DNA of 64,000 nucleotides from Sphingomonas adhaesiva. GTDB lineage: Bacteria > Pseudomonadota > Alphaproteobacteria > Sphingomonadales > Sphingomonadaceae. Every line of letters begins with the position of its first letter. Positions within the stretch are counted from its first letter, which is position 1. The position numbers and the translations under genes were made by a program. Where the stretch lies: NCBI RefSeq assembly GCF_002374855.1, contig NZ_NWVC01000003.1:474705-538704 (forward strand). The letters are read 5' to 3'. Shown in pieces: positions 8,614 through 17,325 of this stretch. The notes under the pieces are model-generated. The model had not been told where the DNA came from and did no database searches. It worked only from the letters and a program-made list of their open reading frames with translations.

Positions 8614-9729
8614 GTGCGGCGGGCGATCCTGCTGGCGACCGGCGCCGTCGGCGTGGCGCTGGCGCTGGCCGGCGCGGTGTCCGCCTATACCGCTGCCGAC
8701 CTGCGCGGGGCGAAGGCGGCGGTGGCGGCGGCGCAGCGGCGCGCGGCGGCGCTGGACGCCCGCGCCGACCGCGCGACCGACCCGGGCGAGCGCGCGCGGC
8801 TCCAGACGCTGGCGGTGGCCGCGCGCGTCGATGCGGCGGAGGCGGAGGTGACGGCGGGGCGGGTGCGCCGCGGGTTGATCGGCACGCTGCTGGCGGCACG
8901 GCGCGCGGCGCTGGCGCAGCAGCAGGGGCCGGTCGCGCAGCTGATCGCGACGCTGACGTCGCTGGCGCGGCGTCCGGCGGTGGCGACGCTGACGCAGCCG
9001 GGCAGCATCGACGACCTGGTGCATGTGCAGGCGGTCCTGTCCAGCACGTTGCCCGCGGTGGAGGCGCGTACCGCGGCGCTGCGCGGCGAGCTGGCGCAGG
9101 CGCGCGCGTTGCAGGCGAGCGCGGGCGTCGCCGCGCGGGAGTTGGAAGCTGGGCGCGCGGGGCTGATCGAGGCGCGCGCGCAGCTGGCGGTGCTGACCGA
9201 CCGCGACGATGGCGACGACGCCCGCGCGCTGGCGCTGGGCGAGGCGGCGCGCGACGCGGTCGACCGGCTGGCGACGGTGGGGGGCGGGCAAGCGGTGCTG
9301 GGCGACCTGATCGCGCTGCCCGGCCCACCGGTGGCGCGCGCGGTCCCGGGCGCGACGGCCACGCCGGCGGCCTATCGCCTGCCGGTGGAGGGCCGGCTGA
9401 TCACCGGCCTGGGCGAGCTTTCGGACAATGGCGTCAAGGCGCGCGGGCTGACCTTAGCGGTGGCGCCGGGCGCGGCGGTGAGCGCGCCGGCGGGCGGGCG
9501 AATCGCCTTCGCGCGGCCGTTCCGCAGCTATGGCGGGGTGGTCATCATCGACCACGGTGATGGCTGGACGACGTTGCTGACCGGGCTGGGCGCGCTGGCG
9601 GTACGGCGCGGGCAGGCGGTGGCGGCGGGCGCCGCGATCGGCCGCGCAGCGGCCAGGGACGGCGCGCAGGTGACCGTCGAGTTGCGGCGGCAGGGCGTGC
9701 CGATGGACATCGCGCAGCTGGTCGGGTGA
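8614..9729 (+). CDS. EnvC-like murein hydrolase activator with degenerate M23 domain
   Basis: A periplasmic protein of about 371 residues. It begins with a hydrophobic signal segment (AILLATGAVGVALALAGAVSA), continues with a long alanine/arginine-rich coiled coil (residues 25-230), and ends with a LytM/M23 fold (residues 255-370: VAPGAAVSAPAGGRIAF, YGGVVIIDHGDGWTTLL). The zinc-binding HxxxD and HxH positions of active M23 peptidases are absent (LLTGLGAL and VTVELRRQG carry no histidine), as in EnvC/NlpD, which activate amidases at the septum rather than cut peptidoglycan. The GTG at 8614 was preferred because earlier codons overlap rlmH. Confidence 0.88.
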   Translation: MRRAILLATGAVGVALALAGAVSAYTAADLRGAKAAVAAAQRRAAALDARADRATDPGERARLQTLAVAARVDAAEAEVTAGRVRRGLIGTLLAARRAALAQQQGPVAQLIATLTSLARRPAVATLTQPGSIDDLVHVQAVLSSTLPAVEARTAALRGELAQARALQASAGVAARELEAGRAGLIEARAQLAVLTDRDDGDDARALALGEAARDAVDRLATVGGGQAVLGDLIALPGPPVARAVPGATATPAAYRLPVEGRLITGLGELSDNGVKARGLTLAVAPGAAVSAPAGGRIAFARPFRSYGGVVIIDHGDGWTTLLTGLGALAVRRGQAVAAGAAIGRAAARDGAQVTVELRRQGVPMDIAQLVG

Positions 9730-9828
9730 CGCTCAGCCGCGGTTCAGGCGCGTAGCTGCTATGACAGCGCGTGTCTTTCCGCTACATCCCGCGGTCCCAC
9801 CCCTTCGTCGCAGGATCGACCCGTTCGC

Positions 9829-11214
9829 ATGAAGTCCAAGCTGCTCCAGGCCGCCGCGCTGGTCACGGGCATCGCCATGATCCCCGTCGCCACCGGAGCG
9901 ATGGCCGCGGCCGATACCGCCACCTATCGCGAGATGGACAAGTTCCTGGACGTCTATAACCGCGTGAAGGCGGATTACGTCGACAAGGTCACCGACGAAC
10001 AGCTCATCAAGGGCGCGATCGACGGGATGCTGGCGGCGCTGGACCCGCATTCCAGCTATGTCGACGGGTCCGATTACGACAATCTGCGCATCCAGACGCA
10101 GGGCAGCTACGGCGGGCTGGGGCTGACCGTGTCGATGGAGGACGGCGCGGTGAAGGTCGTCGCGCCGCAGGAGGACACCCCGGCGGGGCGCGCCGGGATC
10201 AAGTCCGGCGACTATATCACGCATATCGACGGCAAGCTGATCTACGGCGGCACGCTGGACGAGGCGACGGCGCAGATGCGCGGCAAGCCGGGCAGCAAGG
10301 TGACGCTGACGCTGGTACGTCCCGGCCGCGACAAGCCGATCATCGTCACGCTGACCCGCGAGGTGATCGTCCAGCGCCCGGTCAAATGGGAAGTGAAGGG
10401 CGACGTCGGCTATATCAACATCAACACCTTCTCCGAACAGACCGGGGCGGATACGCGCGCGGCGATCATGGCGATCGACAAGTCACTGGGGCATCGCCCG
10501 CTGGGCTATGTCGTCGACCTGCGCGACAATGGCGGCGGCTTGCTGGACCAGGCGATCGCGGTGGCGGATGCGTTCCTGGAGCGAGGCGAGATCGTGTCGC
10601 AGCGCGAGCGCGAGGCGGCGAACACGCAGCGTTACTATGCCAAGCCGGGCGACGACGCGCACGGTCTGCCGGTGATCGTGCTGACCGATGCGGGCACCGC
10701 CTCCGCCAGCGAGATCGTCGCGGGTGCGTTGCAGGATCACCATCGCGCGCTGGTGATGGGCGAGCGGACGTTCGGCAAGGGTTCGGTCCAGACGCTGCTG
10801 CAACTGGGGCCGCGCACCGCGCTGCGGCTGACGACGGCGCGTTACTATACCCCGTCCGGGCGCAGCGTGCAGGAAGGCGGGATCGAGCCGGACATCCGCG
10901 TGCCGCAGCTGTCAGACCCTGACTACAAGAGCCGCCCGGTGTTCCGCGAGGCCGACCTGCGCCGCCACCTGATCAACGAGATCAAGGCGCCCGACAATGC
11001 GGTGCTGGAGGAGGACGTGAAGAACGATCCGCGCTTCGCCGCTACGCCGGAGGCGCTGGAGAAGCAGGGGATCAAGGATTTCCAGCTGTGGTATGCGCTC
11101 AAGACGATCGCGCGGCTGGGCGGCCCGACGCAGGTCGCCGCGGTGACCCAGTCGATGGCGGCCAAGGCTGCTGCCGACAAGGCCGTCGCTGACAAGGCGG
11201 GCGGGACGAAATGA
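9829..11214 (+). CDS. ctpA: S41 family C-terminal processing peptidase
   Basis: A 461-residue periplasmic protease of the tail-specific CtpA family. After a signal peptide (cut near AMAAA, residue 25) it has the N-terminal helical domain, a PDZ domain at about residues 90-170 (GSYGGLGLTVSM, PAGRAGIKSGDYITHIDG), and the S41 catalytic core with the serine in AGTASASEIVAGAL and the lysine in FGKGSVQT. It follows the EnvC-like gene, a usual pairing in this lineage connected with cell-wall remodelling. The tail is an alanine/lysine-rich KAAADKAVADKAGG stretch. Confidence 0.95.
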   Translation: MKSKLLQAAALVTGIAMIPVATGAMAAADTATYREMDKFLDVYNRVKADYVDKVTDEQLIKGAIDGMLAALDPHSSYVDGSDYDNLRIQTQGSYGGLGLTVSMEDGAVKVVAPQEDTPAGRAGIKSGDYITHIDGKLIYGGTLDEATAQMRGKPGSKVTLTLVRPGRDKPIIVTLTREVIVQRPVKWEVKGDVGYININTFSEQTGADTRAAIMAIDKSLGHRPLGYVVDLRDNGGGLLDQAIAVADAFLERGEIVSQREREAANTQRYYAKPGDDAHGLPVIVLTDAGTASASEIVAGALQDHHRALVMGERTFGKGSVQTLLQLGPRTALRLTTARYYTPSGRSVQEGGIEPDIRVPQLSDPDYKSRPVFREADLRRHLINEIKAPDNAVLEEDVKNDPRFAATPEALEKQGIKDFQLWYALKTIARLGGPTQVAAVTQSMAAKAAADKAVADKAGGTK

Positions 11215-11708
11215 CCCGCGCGGCAAGTGCGATCGGGCTGCGCAACGCCCGCCTGCTGGCGCTGGTGATCCCCGCGGCGCTGCTGGGCGGGGCATGGGCG
11301 TTCCAGCTGCTGGGCGGCCTGTACCCGTGCGAGATGTGCCACTGGCAACGCTGGCCGCATTATGGCGCGCTGGCGCTGGCGGTGCTGGCGTTCGTGACCG
11401 GCGGCGCGCGGGTGAAGGCGACGCTGGTGGCTGGGGCGGCGGCGCTGATCGCAATATCGGGGCTGATCGGCGTGTTCCACGCCGGGGTCGAATATCACTG
11501 GTGGCAGGGCATCACCGCCTGCACCCAGACGGTGTCGACGACCGGCCTTTCCACCGATCAGGCGCTGCGCGACCTTCTGGCCGCGCCGATCGTTCGGTGC
11601 GATGCGGCGCAATGGGCGCTGTTCGGCGTGTCGCTGGCGGGGTGGAATGCGATCCTATCGCTGACCGGCGCGGCGGTGATCGTATCGCAGCTGTGGAGGC
11701 GTGGATGA
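11211..11708 (+). CDS. dsbB: Disulfide bond formation protein B
   Basis: A 165-residue inner-membrane protein with four hydrophobic helices that reoxidises DsbA using quinone. The first periplasmic cysteine pair is in PCEMCHWQRWPHY; the second pair is C in ITACTQTV and C in IVRCDAA. The start overlaps the ctpA stop as ATGA, so it is translationally coupled to the protease, and its own stop overlaps the next start. Confidence 0.92.
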   Translation: MTRAASAIGLRNARLLALVIPAALLGGAWAFQLLGGLYPCEMCHWQRWPHYGALALAVLAFVTGGARVKATLVAGAAALIAISGLIGVFHAGVEYHWWQGITACTQTVSTTGLSTDQALRDLLAAPIVRCDAAQWALFGVSLAGWNAILSLTGAAVIVSQLWRRG

Positions 11709-12238
11709 CCTGGAAGCCCGGAGATCGCCCGGCGGCGACCGATGCGATGATCCGCGTCGACCAGGCCGGCGAATATGGCGCCACCCGTATCTATGCCGGG
11801 CAGCTGGCGATCATGGGGCAGCGTTCGCCGATGGCGCGCAAGATTTCCGCGATGGCGTTGCAGGAAGAGCGCCACCGCGCGTTCTTCGACCGGATGATCG
11901 CCGAACGCGGCGTGCGTCCGACGATCCTGCAGCCCTTCTGGGACGTCGCCGGCTTCGCGCTGGGCGCGGTGACCGCCGCGATCGGGCCGGAAGCGGCGAT
12001 GGCGTGCACCGCCGCGGTCGAGACCGAGATCGACAAACATTATGCTGAGCAGTTGGTCGTGCTGGGCGACAGCGACCCGGAGCTGTCCGAGGCGATCGCC
12101 GAATTCCAGGCCGAGGAACTAGAGCATCGCGACACCGCGCTGGCCAGCGGCGCGGAGGATGCGCCCGCCTATCCGTTGATGTCCGCCGCGATCCGGCTGG
12201 GATGCCGTATCGCCATCGCCACCGCCAAGAGGATCTGA
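11705..12238 (+). CDS. coq7: 3-demethoxyubiquinol 3-hydroxylase (Coq7)
   Basis: A 177-residue di-iron monooxygenase that performs the late C6 hydroxylation in ubiquinone synthesis. Iron-ligand motifs are RVDQAGEYGATRIY, LQEERHRAFFD, the EIDKHYAEQL helix and EELEHRDTAL, giving two ExxH-type ligand pairs. The ATG overlaps the dsbB TGA. The pairing of dsbB, which passes electrons to ubiquinone, with coq7 is common in sphingomonads. Confidence 0.95.
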   Translation: MTWKPGDRPAATDAMIRVDQAGEYGATRIYAGQLAIMGQRSPMARKISAMALQEERHRAFFDRMIAERGVRPTILQPFWDVAGFALGAVTAAIGPEAAMACTAAVETEIDKHYAEQLVVLGDSDPELSEAIAEFQAEELEHRDTALASGAEDAPAYPLMSAAIRLGCRIAIATAKRI

Positions 12239-12242
12239 CCCG

Positions 12243-12692
12243 ATGCGCCGCCCGGCCGTATTCCTGCTTTTCGCGCTGCTGCCCGCGGCCGCGCTGGCCC
12301 AGAGCGGGCCGCCGTCCCCCGGCACCCCGCGCATCGCCAAGACCACCGCGGCCGATGGCGTGTCGCGCGGCGCACCGGTCAACGGCGTGCTGACGCTGTA
12401 CGGCAACGAACGCTGCCCCACCAACGCCAATGGCGAGGAGATCGTGGTGTGCGTCCGCCGCCCGGCGGAGGAACAGTTCCGTATCCCCAAGGAATTGCGT
12501 AATTTCGAGGTGACGCCGGAAAACCAGAGCTGGGCCGCGAAGGAAGCCGCGAATCAGGCCGTCGGCAATGTCGGCGTCGGCACCTGCTCCACCGTCGGCG
12601 CGGCCAGCGCGACGGGGTGTATCGCGCAGAATGCCACCCGCTGGAAGCGCGAGCGCCGCGCCGCGGCCAAGGCGGAGAATGACGTTCCGTGA
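12243..12692 (+). CDS. Exported hypothetical protein with four cysteines
   Basis: A 149-residue protein with a clear signal peptide (FLLFALLPAAALAQS, cut near residue 20). The mature part carries four cysteines in two clusters (ERCPTN, VVCVRRP; TCSTVG, TGCIAQN) that could form disulfides and a charged C-terminus (WKRERRAAAKAE). I do not recognise a domain. It follows coq7 after 4 bases and probably belongs to the dsbB-coq7 transcript; a cysteine-rich periplasmic protein next to dsbB is consistent with a DsbA/DsbB client, but that is inference. Confidence 0.7.
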   Translation: MRRPAVFLLFALLPAAALAQSGPPSPGTPRIAKTTAADGVSRGAPVNGVLTLYGNERCPTNANGEEIVVCVRRPAEEQFRIPKELRNFEVTPENQSWAAKEAANQAVGNVGVGTCSTVGAASATGCIAQNATRWKRERRAAAKAENDVP

Positions 12693-12734
12693 TCGTGACC
12701 ACCGTCGGCTGAGACGCGCGTAAGGGGGGAAGCC

Positions 12735-13247
12735 ATGACTACGACCGCGGCGGCGGTGCGCCGGGACCGGGCCAGCCTGGCACCGGCCCGCATCGATGGG
12801 ATATTGTCGGCGGGTGCGGTGATCCTGCTGGTCGCGGCGTTGGCTGCGATCGTCCGGGGGGCATCGCAATGGGGGCAGGTGCCCGCGATCGTCTGGCTGC
12901 ACCTTGCGACGATATTGGTGGCGGTCGCGCTGACCCCGGTGATGCTGCTGCGCCCGCGCGGGACGCCGCGGCACCGCGCGCTGGGAACGATCTGGGTCAT
13001 CGCGATGCTGGCCACCGCGATCAGTTCGCTGTTTCTCCACGTCAGCGGGCCGGGGCGGTTCAGCGTGATCCACCTGCTGTCGATCTGGACGCTGGTGCAG
13101 GCGCCACTGATCTGGTGGAGCGCGCGGACCCACCGGGTCGAACGTCACCGGCGCGCGGTACATGGCATGGTGATCGGTGCGCTGCTGATCGCGGGCTTCT
13201 TCACCTTTCCGTTTCACCGCCTGCTGGGGCAGTGGCTTTTCGGCTGA
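12735..13247 (+). CDS. DUF2306-like membrane protein
   Basis: A 170-residue integral membrane protein with four or five hydrophobic helices. The motif HLATILVAVALTPVMLLRPRGTPRHRALGTIW followed by the conserved arginine and histidine-containing RHRRAVHGMVIGALLIAGFF is typical of the DUF2306 family, whose role is unknown. A GGGGGAAGCC ribosome site precedes the ATG. It is monocistronic in appearance, with 42 bases to the gene before it. Confidence 0.75.
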   Translation: MTTTAAAVRRDRASLAPARIDGILSAGAVILLVAALAAIVRGASQWGQVPAIVWLHLATILVAVALTPVMLLRPRGTPRHRALGTIWVIAMLATAISSLFLHVSGPGRFSVIHLLSIWTLVQAPLIWWSARTHRVERHRRAVHGMVIGALLIAGFFTFPFHRLLGQWLFG

Positions 13248-13372
13248 CGCGCCGCTATCGTTGCCGCGGCTCGCGTGACTGGCGCTTCAGCGGATCACCG
13301 CAGGGGAACGCGGCCGACGATGTTTCGCCGCGCGCCTGGGCACCCCTTCGTTGACGAAAGGAGCCTGTCGCC

Positions 13373-14065
13373 ATGACCACCGAACCGCTGCGCATCGCCT
13401 TCCTGCTGTTTCCCGAGGTGACCCAGCTGGACATGACCGGGCCGGCGCAGGTGCTGTCGCGGCTGGGCAACGCGCGGCTCGATCTGGTCGCGGCGACGCT
13501 GGAGCCGGTGCCGACCGATGCGGGTTTCTCGATCCTGCCGACCGCCACCTTCGCCGACGTGTCCGGGGCCGACATCCTGTGCGTGCCCGGCGGGTTCGGC
13601 ACGCACCGCGCGATCGCCGACGATGCCACGATCGACTGGGTCGCGCGCATCGGCGCGGATGCGCGCTGGGTCACCAGCGTGTGCACCGGATCGCTGGTGC
13701 TGGGCGCGGCCGGGTTGCTGCGCGGATACAAGGCGGGATGCCACTGGGCGCAGCGCCACATGCTGCCGCTGTTCGGTGCCGAGCCGGTGGCCGAGCGGGT
13801 GGTGATCGACCGCAACCGCGTGACCGGCGGGGGCGTCACCGCGGGAATCGACTTCGCGTTGCGGCTGACCGCGCTGGTCCGTGGCGAGGCGCATGCGCGG
13901 GCGGTGGAGCTGGCGCTGGAATATGACCCGCTGCCGCCGTTCGACGCCGGATCGCCCGAGCGCGCCGGCGTGGCGGCGGTGGAGGCCTATGAACGGCGCG
14001 TCGCCCAGCTGGCGCCGGGGCGCGACGACCAGTTGCGTGCGCTGGCCGCGCGGCGCGGGTTCTGA
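13373..14065 (+). CDS. DJ-1/PfpI family protein
   Basis: A 230-residue glutamine amidotransferase-like protein. The nucleophile elbow is in TSVCTGSLVLGAAGLL, with the cysteine near residue 104, and the downstream AGCHWAQRH matches isonitrile hydratase and AraC-type regulators lacking the DNA-binding half. Here no helix-turn-helix follows, so it is a stand-alone domain. The reaction cannot be assigned; isonitrile hydratase-like or glyoxalase/deglycase-like are both possible. Confidence 0.85.
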   Translation: MTTEPLRIAFLLFPEVTQLDMTGPAQVLSRLGNARLDLVAATLEPVPTDAGFSILPTATFADVSGADILCVPGGFGTHRAIADDATIDWVARIGADARWVTSVCTGSLVLGAAGLLRGYKAGCHWAQRHMLPLFGAEPVAERVVIDRNRVTGGGVTAGIDFALRLTALVRGEAHARAVELALEYDPLPPFDAGSPERAGVAAVEAYERRVAQLAPGRDDQLRALAARRGF

Positions 14066-14072
14066 CGATACC

Positions 14073-14098
14073 CGTGCTCCGGCGTCCGCCGGACCACG
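14073..14098. terminator. Bidirectional hairpin between convergent genes
   Basis: TCCGGCG and CGCCGGA pair around TC, and CGTG/CACG extend the stem across one mismatch. It sits exactly between the convergent PfpI-like and DedA-like genes. There is no clear T run, so termination is inferred from position. Confidence 0.5.
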
Positions 14099-14101
14099 GC
14101 G

Positions 14102-14734
14102 CTACCCCGCCTTCTTCAGCCCGCGCACGCGATGCCAGACGTAGAAGGCGATCGCCGCCACCAGCACCACCCCGATCGCGGCATCGGCGCGGTGGAAGAA
14201 CGCCTTCAGCCGCGGGTCGCTGTTCCATTTGTCGCCCAGCACCATGCCGATCCACGCCAGCAGCAGGCAGAACGGCCAGCTGCCGACGAAGGTATAGACG
14301 TGGAACGGGATCAGCTTCATCCGCGCCACCCCGGCGGGGAAGGCGATGAAGGTCCGCACCACCGGCAGCATCCGCCCGATCAGGATCGCCCACGATCCCC
14401 AGCGGTTGAAGAACCGGTCCGCCAGATCCAGCTCGCCCGGGCCGATCAGCACGTAGCGGCCGAACTTCTCCGCCATCGGCCGTCCGCCGCGCCGCCCGAT
14501 CTCATAGGCGACGATCGACCCCAGGTTGCAGCCGAGCGCCCCGGCGGTCGCGGCGAGGAACAGGTTCATCTGCCCGGTGGACACCAGATAGCCGGCGAAC
14601 GGCATGATGATTTCGGACGGCAGCGGGATGCAGGCGCTCTCGATCGCCATCAGCAGCGCGACGCCCCAATAGCCGCCGGCGGAGATCACGGAGATGGCGA
14701 AGCCGGCAAGCGCGGCCAGGATCTTTTCGACCAT
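14102..14734 (-). CDS. DedA family membrane protein
   Basis: A 210-residue integral membrane protein of the DedA/SNARE-associated family, now linked to undecaprenyl phosphate or phospholipid flipping. Family markers are ESACIPLPSEIIMPFAGYL, GALGCNLGSIVAYEIGRRGG, the RFFNRWGSWAILIGRMLPVVRTFIAFPAGVARM segment and GSWPFC. The start is the ATG giving MVEKILAAL; a longer in-frame extension lacks similarity. Carrier-lipid recycling would fit an organism investing heavily in polysaccharide, but the link is inference. Confidence 0.92.
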   Translation of the reverse strand: MVEKILAALAGFAISVISAGGYWGVALLMAIESACIPLPSEIIMPFAGYLVSTGQMNLFLAATAGALGCNLGSIVAYEIGRRGGRPMAEKFGRYVLIGPGELDLADRFFNRWGSWAILIGRMLPVVRTFIAFPAGVARMKLIPFHVYTFVGSWPFCLLLAWIGMVLGDKWNSDPRLKAFFHRADAAIGVVLVAAIAFYVWHRVRGLKKAG

Positions 14735-14814
14735 GCGCGCCGCTTGCGTCAGCGCGCCGCGAAAGGGAAGCACGAAGTGCGGAACCGCGGCGCGCCAGCA
14801 ACGGTTCGTTGCGA

Positions 14815-15609
14815 ATGACCGACCTGACGCTCAACGATGGCCGCACCATGCCCCAGCTGGGGCTGGGCACGTATCAGATCCCCGATTCGCAGGTGGCGCC
14901 GGTGGTGCGCGCCGGGCTGGACCTGGGCTTCCGGCTGGTCGACACCGCCGCGCTGTACCACAACGAACGCGGCGTCGGCGAAGGGCTGGCGCATGACGAC
15001 GTGTGGCTGACCACCAAATTGTGGCACGATCGGCATGGCGATGCGGCCGGCGCGCTGGACGAAAGCCTGGCGCTGCTGGGGCGCGACCATGTCGACCTGT
15101 ATCTGATCCACTGGCCGCACCCGGCGGGCGGGCAGTTCGTGGACGCATGGAAGGCGCTGGTCGCGCTGCGCGACGCCGGCAAGGCACGCTCGATCGGCGT
15201 GTCGAACTTCCTGCCCGAGCATCTCGACGCGATCATCGCCTCGACCGGCGTGACCCCGGCGGTCAACCAGATCGAACTGCATCCGACGTTCCAGCAGCGC
15301 GACGTGCAGGCCTATAATTCCGACCACGGCATCGTCACGCAGAGCTGGAGCCCGCTGGGGCAGGGCGAGACGCTGAAGGACGAGCGGATCACACGCATCG
15401 CCGAACGCATCGGCGCCACCCCCGCGCAGGTCATCATCGCCTGGCACCTCGCCAAGGGGCTGTCGGTGATCCCCAAGGCCGCCGACCCCGCGCATCTGGA
15501 GAGCAACTGGCGTGCGCAGGAGGTGTCGCTGTCGGCCGAGGATGTCGCGGCGATCGACGCGATGGACGATCCGAAGGGACGGATGGGGCCAAATCCGCGG
15601 GAATTGTGA
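14815..15609 (+). CDS. Aldo/keto reductase
   Basis: A 264-residue NADPH-dependent reductase of the 2,5-diketo-gluconate reductase type. It shows GLGTYQIPDS at the N-terminus, the catalytic DTAALYHNERGVG (aspartate and tyrosine), KLWHDRHG (lysine), YLIHWPHP (histidine), and the cofactor loop SVIPKAADPAHLESN. The ATG at 15815-1000 relative, i.e. 14815, follows a TTG two codons earlier that was rejected. It is divergent from the DedA gene. The natural aldehyde or ketone substrate is not determinable. Confidence 0.9.
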   Translation: MTDLTLNDGRTMPQLGLGTYQIPDSQVAPVVRAGLDLGFRLVDTAALYHNERGVGEGLAHDDVWLTTKLWHDRHGDAAGALDESLALLGRDHVDLYLIHWPHPAGGQFVDAWKALVALRDAGKARSIGVSNFLPEHLDAIIASTGVTPAVNQIELHPTFQQRDVQAYNSDHGIVTQSWSPLGQGETLKDERITRIAERIGATPAQVIIAWHLAKGLSVIPKAADPAHLESNWRAQEVSLSAEDVAAIDAMDDPKGRMGPNPREL

Positions 15610-15616
15610 AGCCCAG

Positions 15617-15860
15617 TCGTCATCCCGGCGAAGGCGAGGACCGTCCGGCGACCGGCGCACCATTTCCAACCCGTAGGCTCGCGCCTTCGCGGGACCAGGG
15701 CAGGACCCTTTCATCATGCCGGACTTGTTCCGGCATCGATGTCTCCGCGAACGAACACGCCGCTGCTCTTGCGGCACCATGGACCCCGGCCTTCGCCGGG
15801 GTGACGGATGAGAATGGCGGGCAATCCGACCAGCCAAGGATCGCCCTTTCGCTGGGGTGA
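15617..15860. repeat. Cluster of intergenic palindromes
   Basis: The 257-base gap between the aldo/keto reductase and the convergent udgX gene holds no gene. It contains a perfect stem ATGCCGGA/TCCGGCAT at 15716-15736, a perfect stem ACCCCGGC/GCCGGGGT at 15783-15802, and degenerate copies near 15620 and 15835 (catcccggcgaagg, ctggggtgacgc). They resemble the repetitive extragenic palindromes common in sphingomonads, and may also end transcription from both sides. Confidence 0.6.
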
Positions 15861-15866
15861 CGCGCT

Positions 15867-17279
15867 TCATCCCATCGCGGCCTGCGCGCCCTTCAGATCC
15901 TCCACGAACTTCGCATATTCCGCTTCCTTCGCCGCCGGATCGGGCAGGCGCAGCAGATAGCTGGGGTGGACGGTGACCCATGCCGCGCCGCCATCGGGCA
16001 GCGTCTGCACCCGCCCGCGTTCGCGCCCGATCGTCATCGCCCGGCCGAACAGGCTGCGCGCGGCGGTGGCGCCCAGCGCGACCGTCATGCGCGGGCGCAG
16101 CAGCAGGCGTTCCTGCTCGATCCACCAGCGGCAGGCGTCGATCTCGCCCGCGTCGGGCTTGGCATGGATGCGGCGCCGGCCGCGCGGCTCGAACTTGAAA
16201 TGCTTGACCGCGTTGGTGACGTAGGCGGCGGCGCGGTCGATCCCGGCATCGGCGATCGCGCGGTCGAACACCTGACCCGCCGGGCCGACGAACGGGCGAC
16301 CGGCCACATCCTCCTGATCGCCCGGCTGTTCGCCGACGAACATCAGCGGCGCGTCGAGCGGCCCTTCACCGAACACGGTCTGCGTCGCCGGGCGATGGAG
16401 CGGGCAGCGCGTGCAACCCGCCGCCTCGTCGCGCAGCGCCGTCCACGCCGCCGCCACGTTGCCGCCCGCCGCGACCCGATCGGTGTCGACGCGATCCTGT
16501 GCCGTGGCGATCATCCCGCTCTCCCGCGCCTGTGCCGTTGCCAGCAACTGCGGCACCAACGCGGTTTCGGGCATGTTTTTCCAGTATTTGCGCGGCATCT
16601 CCTTCAGCATCGCGCCGACCTTGACCCGCGCCGGGTTGAAGATGCTGGCGTAATAGGTCTTCCACACCTCCTCGACCGGATCGCCTTCGGGCGCGTCGGC
16701 GCGCGCCGCACCCGGCCCCTGCGCCAGCGCGGCGCCGTCCCAGTGGAGCGAAACCTCCGGCGTCAGGATCGACCAGCGCATCGAGGCGAAGCGGTTGACG
16801 AAGAAGGCGGCGTTGGCGCGCACGATGTGGTGATCCGGTTCGAACCACGCGACATAGCGCGTCGCGCCGTCCGCTTCCTCGACCGAGCGAAAGCGCAGGA
16901 AGGCGCGCATCTTGTGGATGTCGCGGCGCACCGCCTTGGCCAGTTCCTCCAGCCGGCGGACCAGCGGGTCGGCGTGATCGTCGGTCAGCCGCGGCGCATC
17001 GCGCAGCCGCCACAACAGCGTGTATAGCAGCGCGAACCGCTGCGGATCGCGGTGTAGCGCGGCGTCGTCGGCTAACGAGAGGAACGCGCGCGGCACGCGG
17101 AAGGTAGAGGCAGGGGCGGGGGCCGTCGCGGCCGCCGGGGTTTCTGCAAATAGATCCGCGGGCGCATCGCCCACCTGCCACACGACGCGCTCGGGCGCGA
17201 CATGGTCGGCGATCAGCGCGCGCGCAGCGCTGCGCCAGGCGTCGATGTCGTCGGGGGCGGAAAGGGTGACGGTACGCAT
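15867..17279 (-). CDS. udgX: UdgX family uracil-DNA binding protein fused to DUF4130
   Basis: A 470-residue two-domain protein. Residues 85-240 match DUF4130, a domain partnered with radical SAM proteins (RRDIHKMRAFLRF, YASMRW-type segments). Residues 270-470 are a family-4-like uracil-DNA glycosylase (GEQPGDQEDVAGRPFVGPAG, TVHPSYLLR). The loop RGRRRIHAKP at residues 367-376 matches the UdgX-specific KRRIH loop; H372 is the residue that in characterised UdgX forms a covalent bond with the abasic site after uracil excision. The partner radical SAM gene lies two genes upstream on the same strand. Start at ATG 17279; a 39-codon upstream extension has no similarity. Confidence 0.92.
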   Translation of the reverse strand: MRTVTLSAPDDIDAWRSAARALIADHVAPERVVWQVGDAPADLFAETPAAATAPAPASTFRVPRAFLSLADDAALHRDPQRFALLYTLLWRLRDAPRLTDDHADPLVRRLEELAKAVRRDIHKMRAFLRFRSVEEADGATRYVAWFEPDHHIVRANAAFFVNRFASMRWSILTPEVSLHWDGAALAQGPGAARADAPEGDPVEEVWKTYYASIFNPARVKVGAMLKEMPRKYWKNMPETALVPQLLATAQARESGMIATAQDRVDTDRVAAGGNVAAAWTALRDEAAGCTRCPLHRPATQTVFGEGPLDAPLMFVGEQPGDQEDVAGRPFVGPAGQVFDRAIADAGIDRAAAYVTNAVKHFKFEPRGRRRIHAKPDAGEIDACRWWIEQERLLLRPRMTVALGATAARSLFGRAMTIGRERGRVQTLPDGGAAWVTVHPSYLLRLPDPAAKEAEYAKFVEDLKGAQAAMG

Positions 17280-17325
17280 GGCGGCGGGATGGCCGGTCCC
17301 GGTCGGGCGGGACCGGCCAGCGCGA

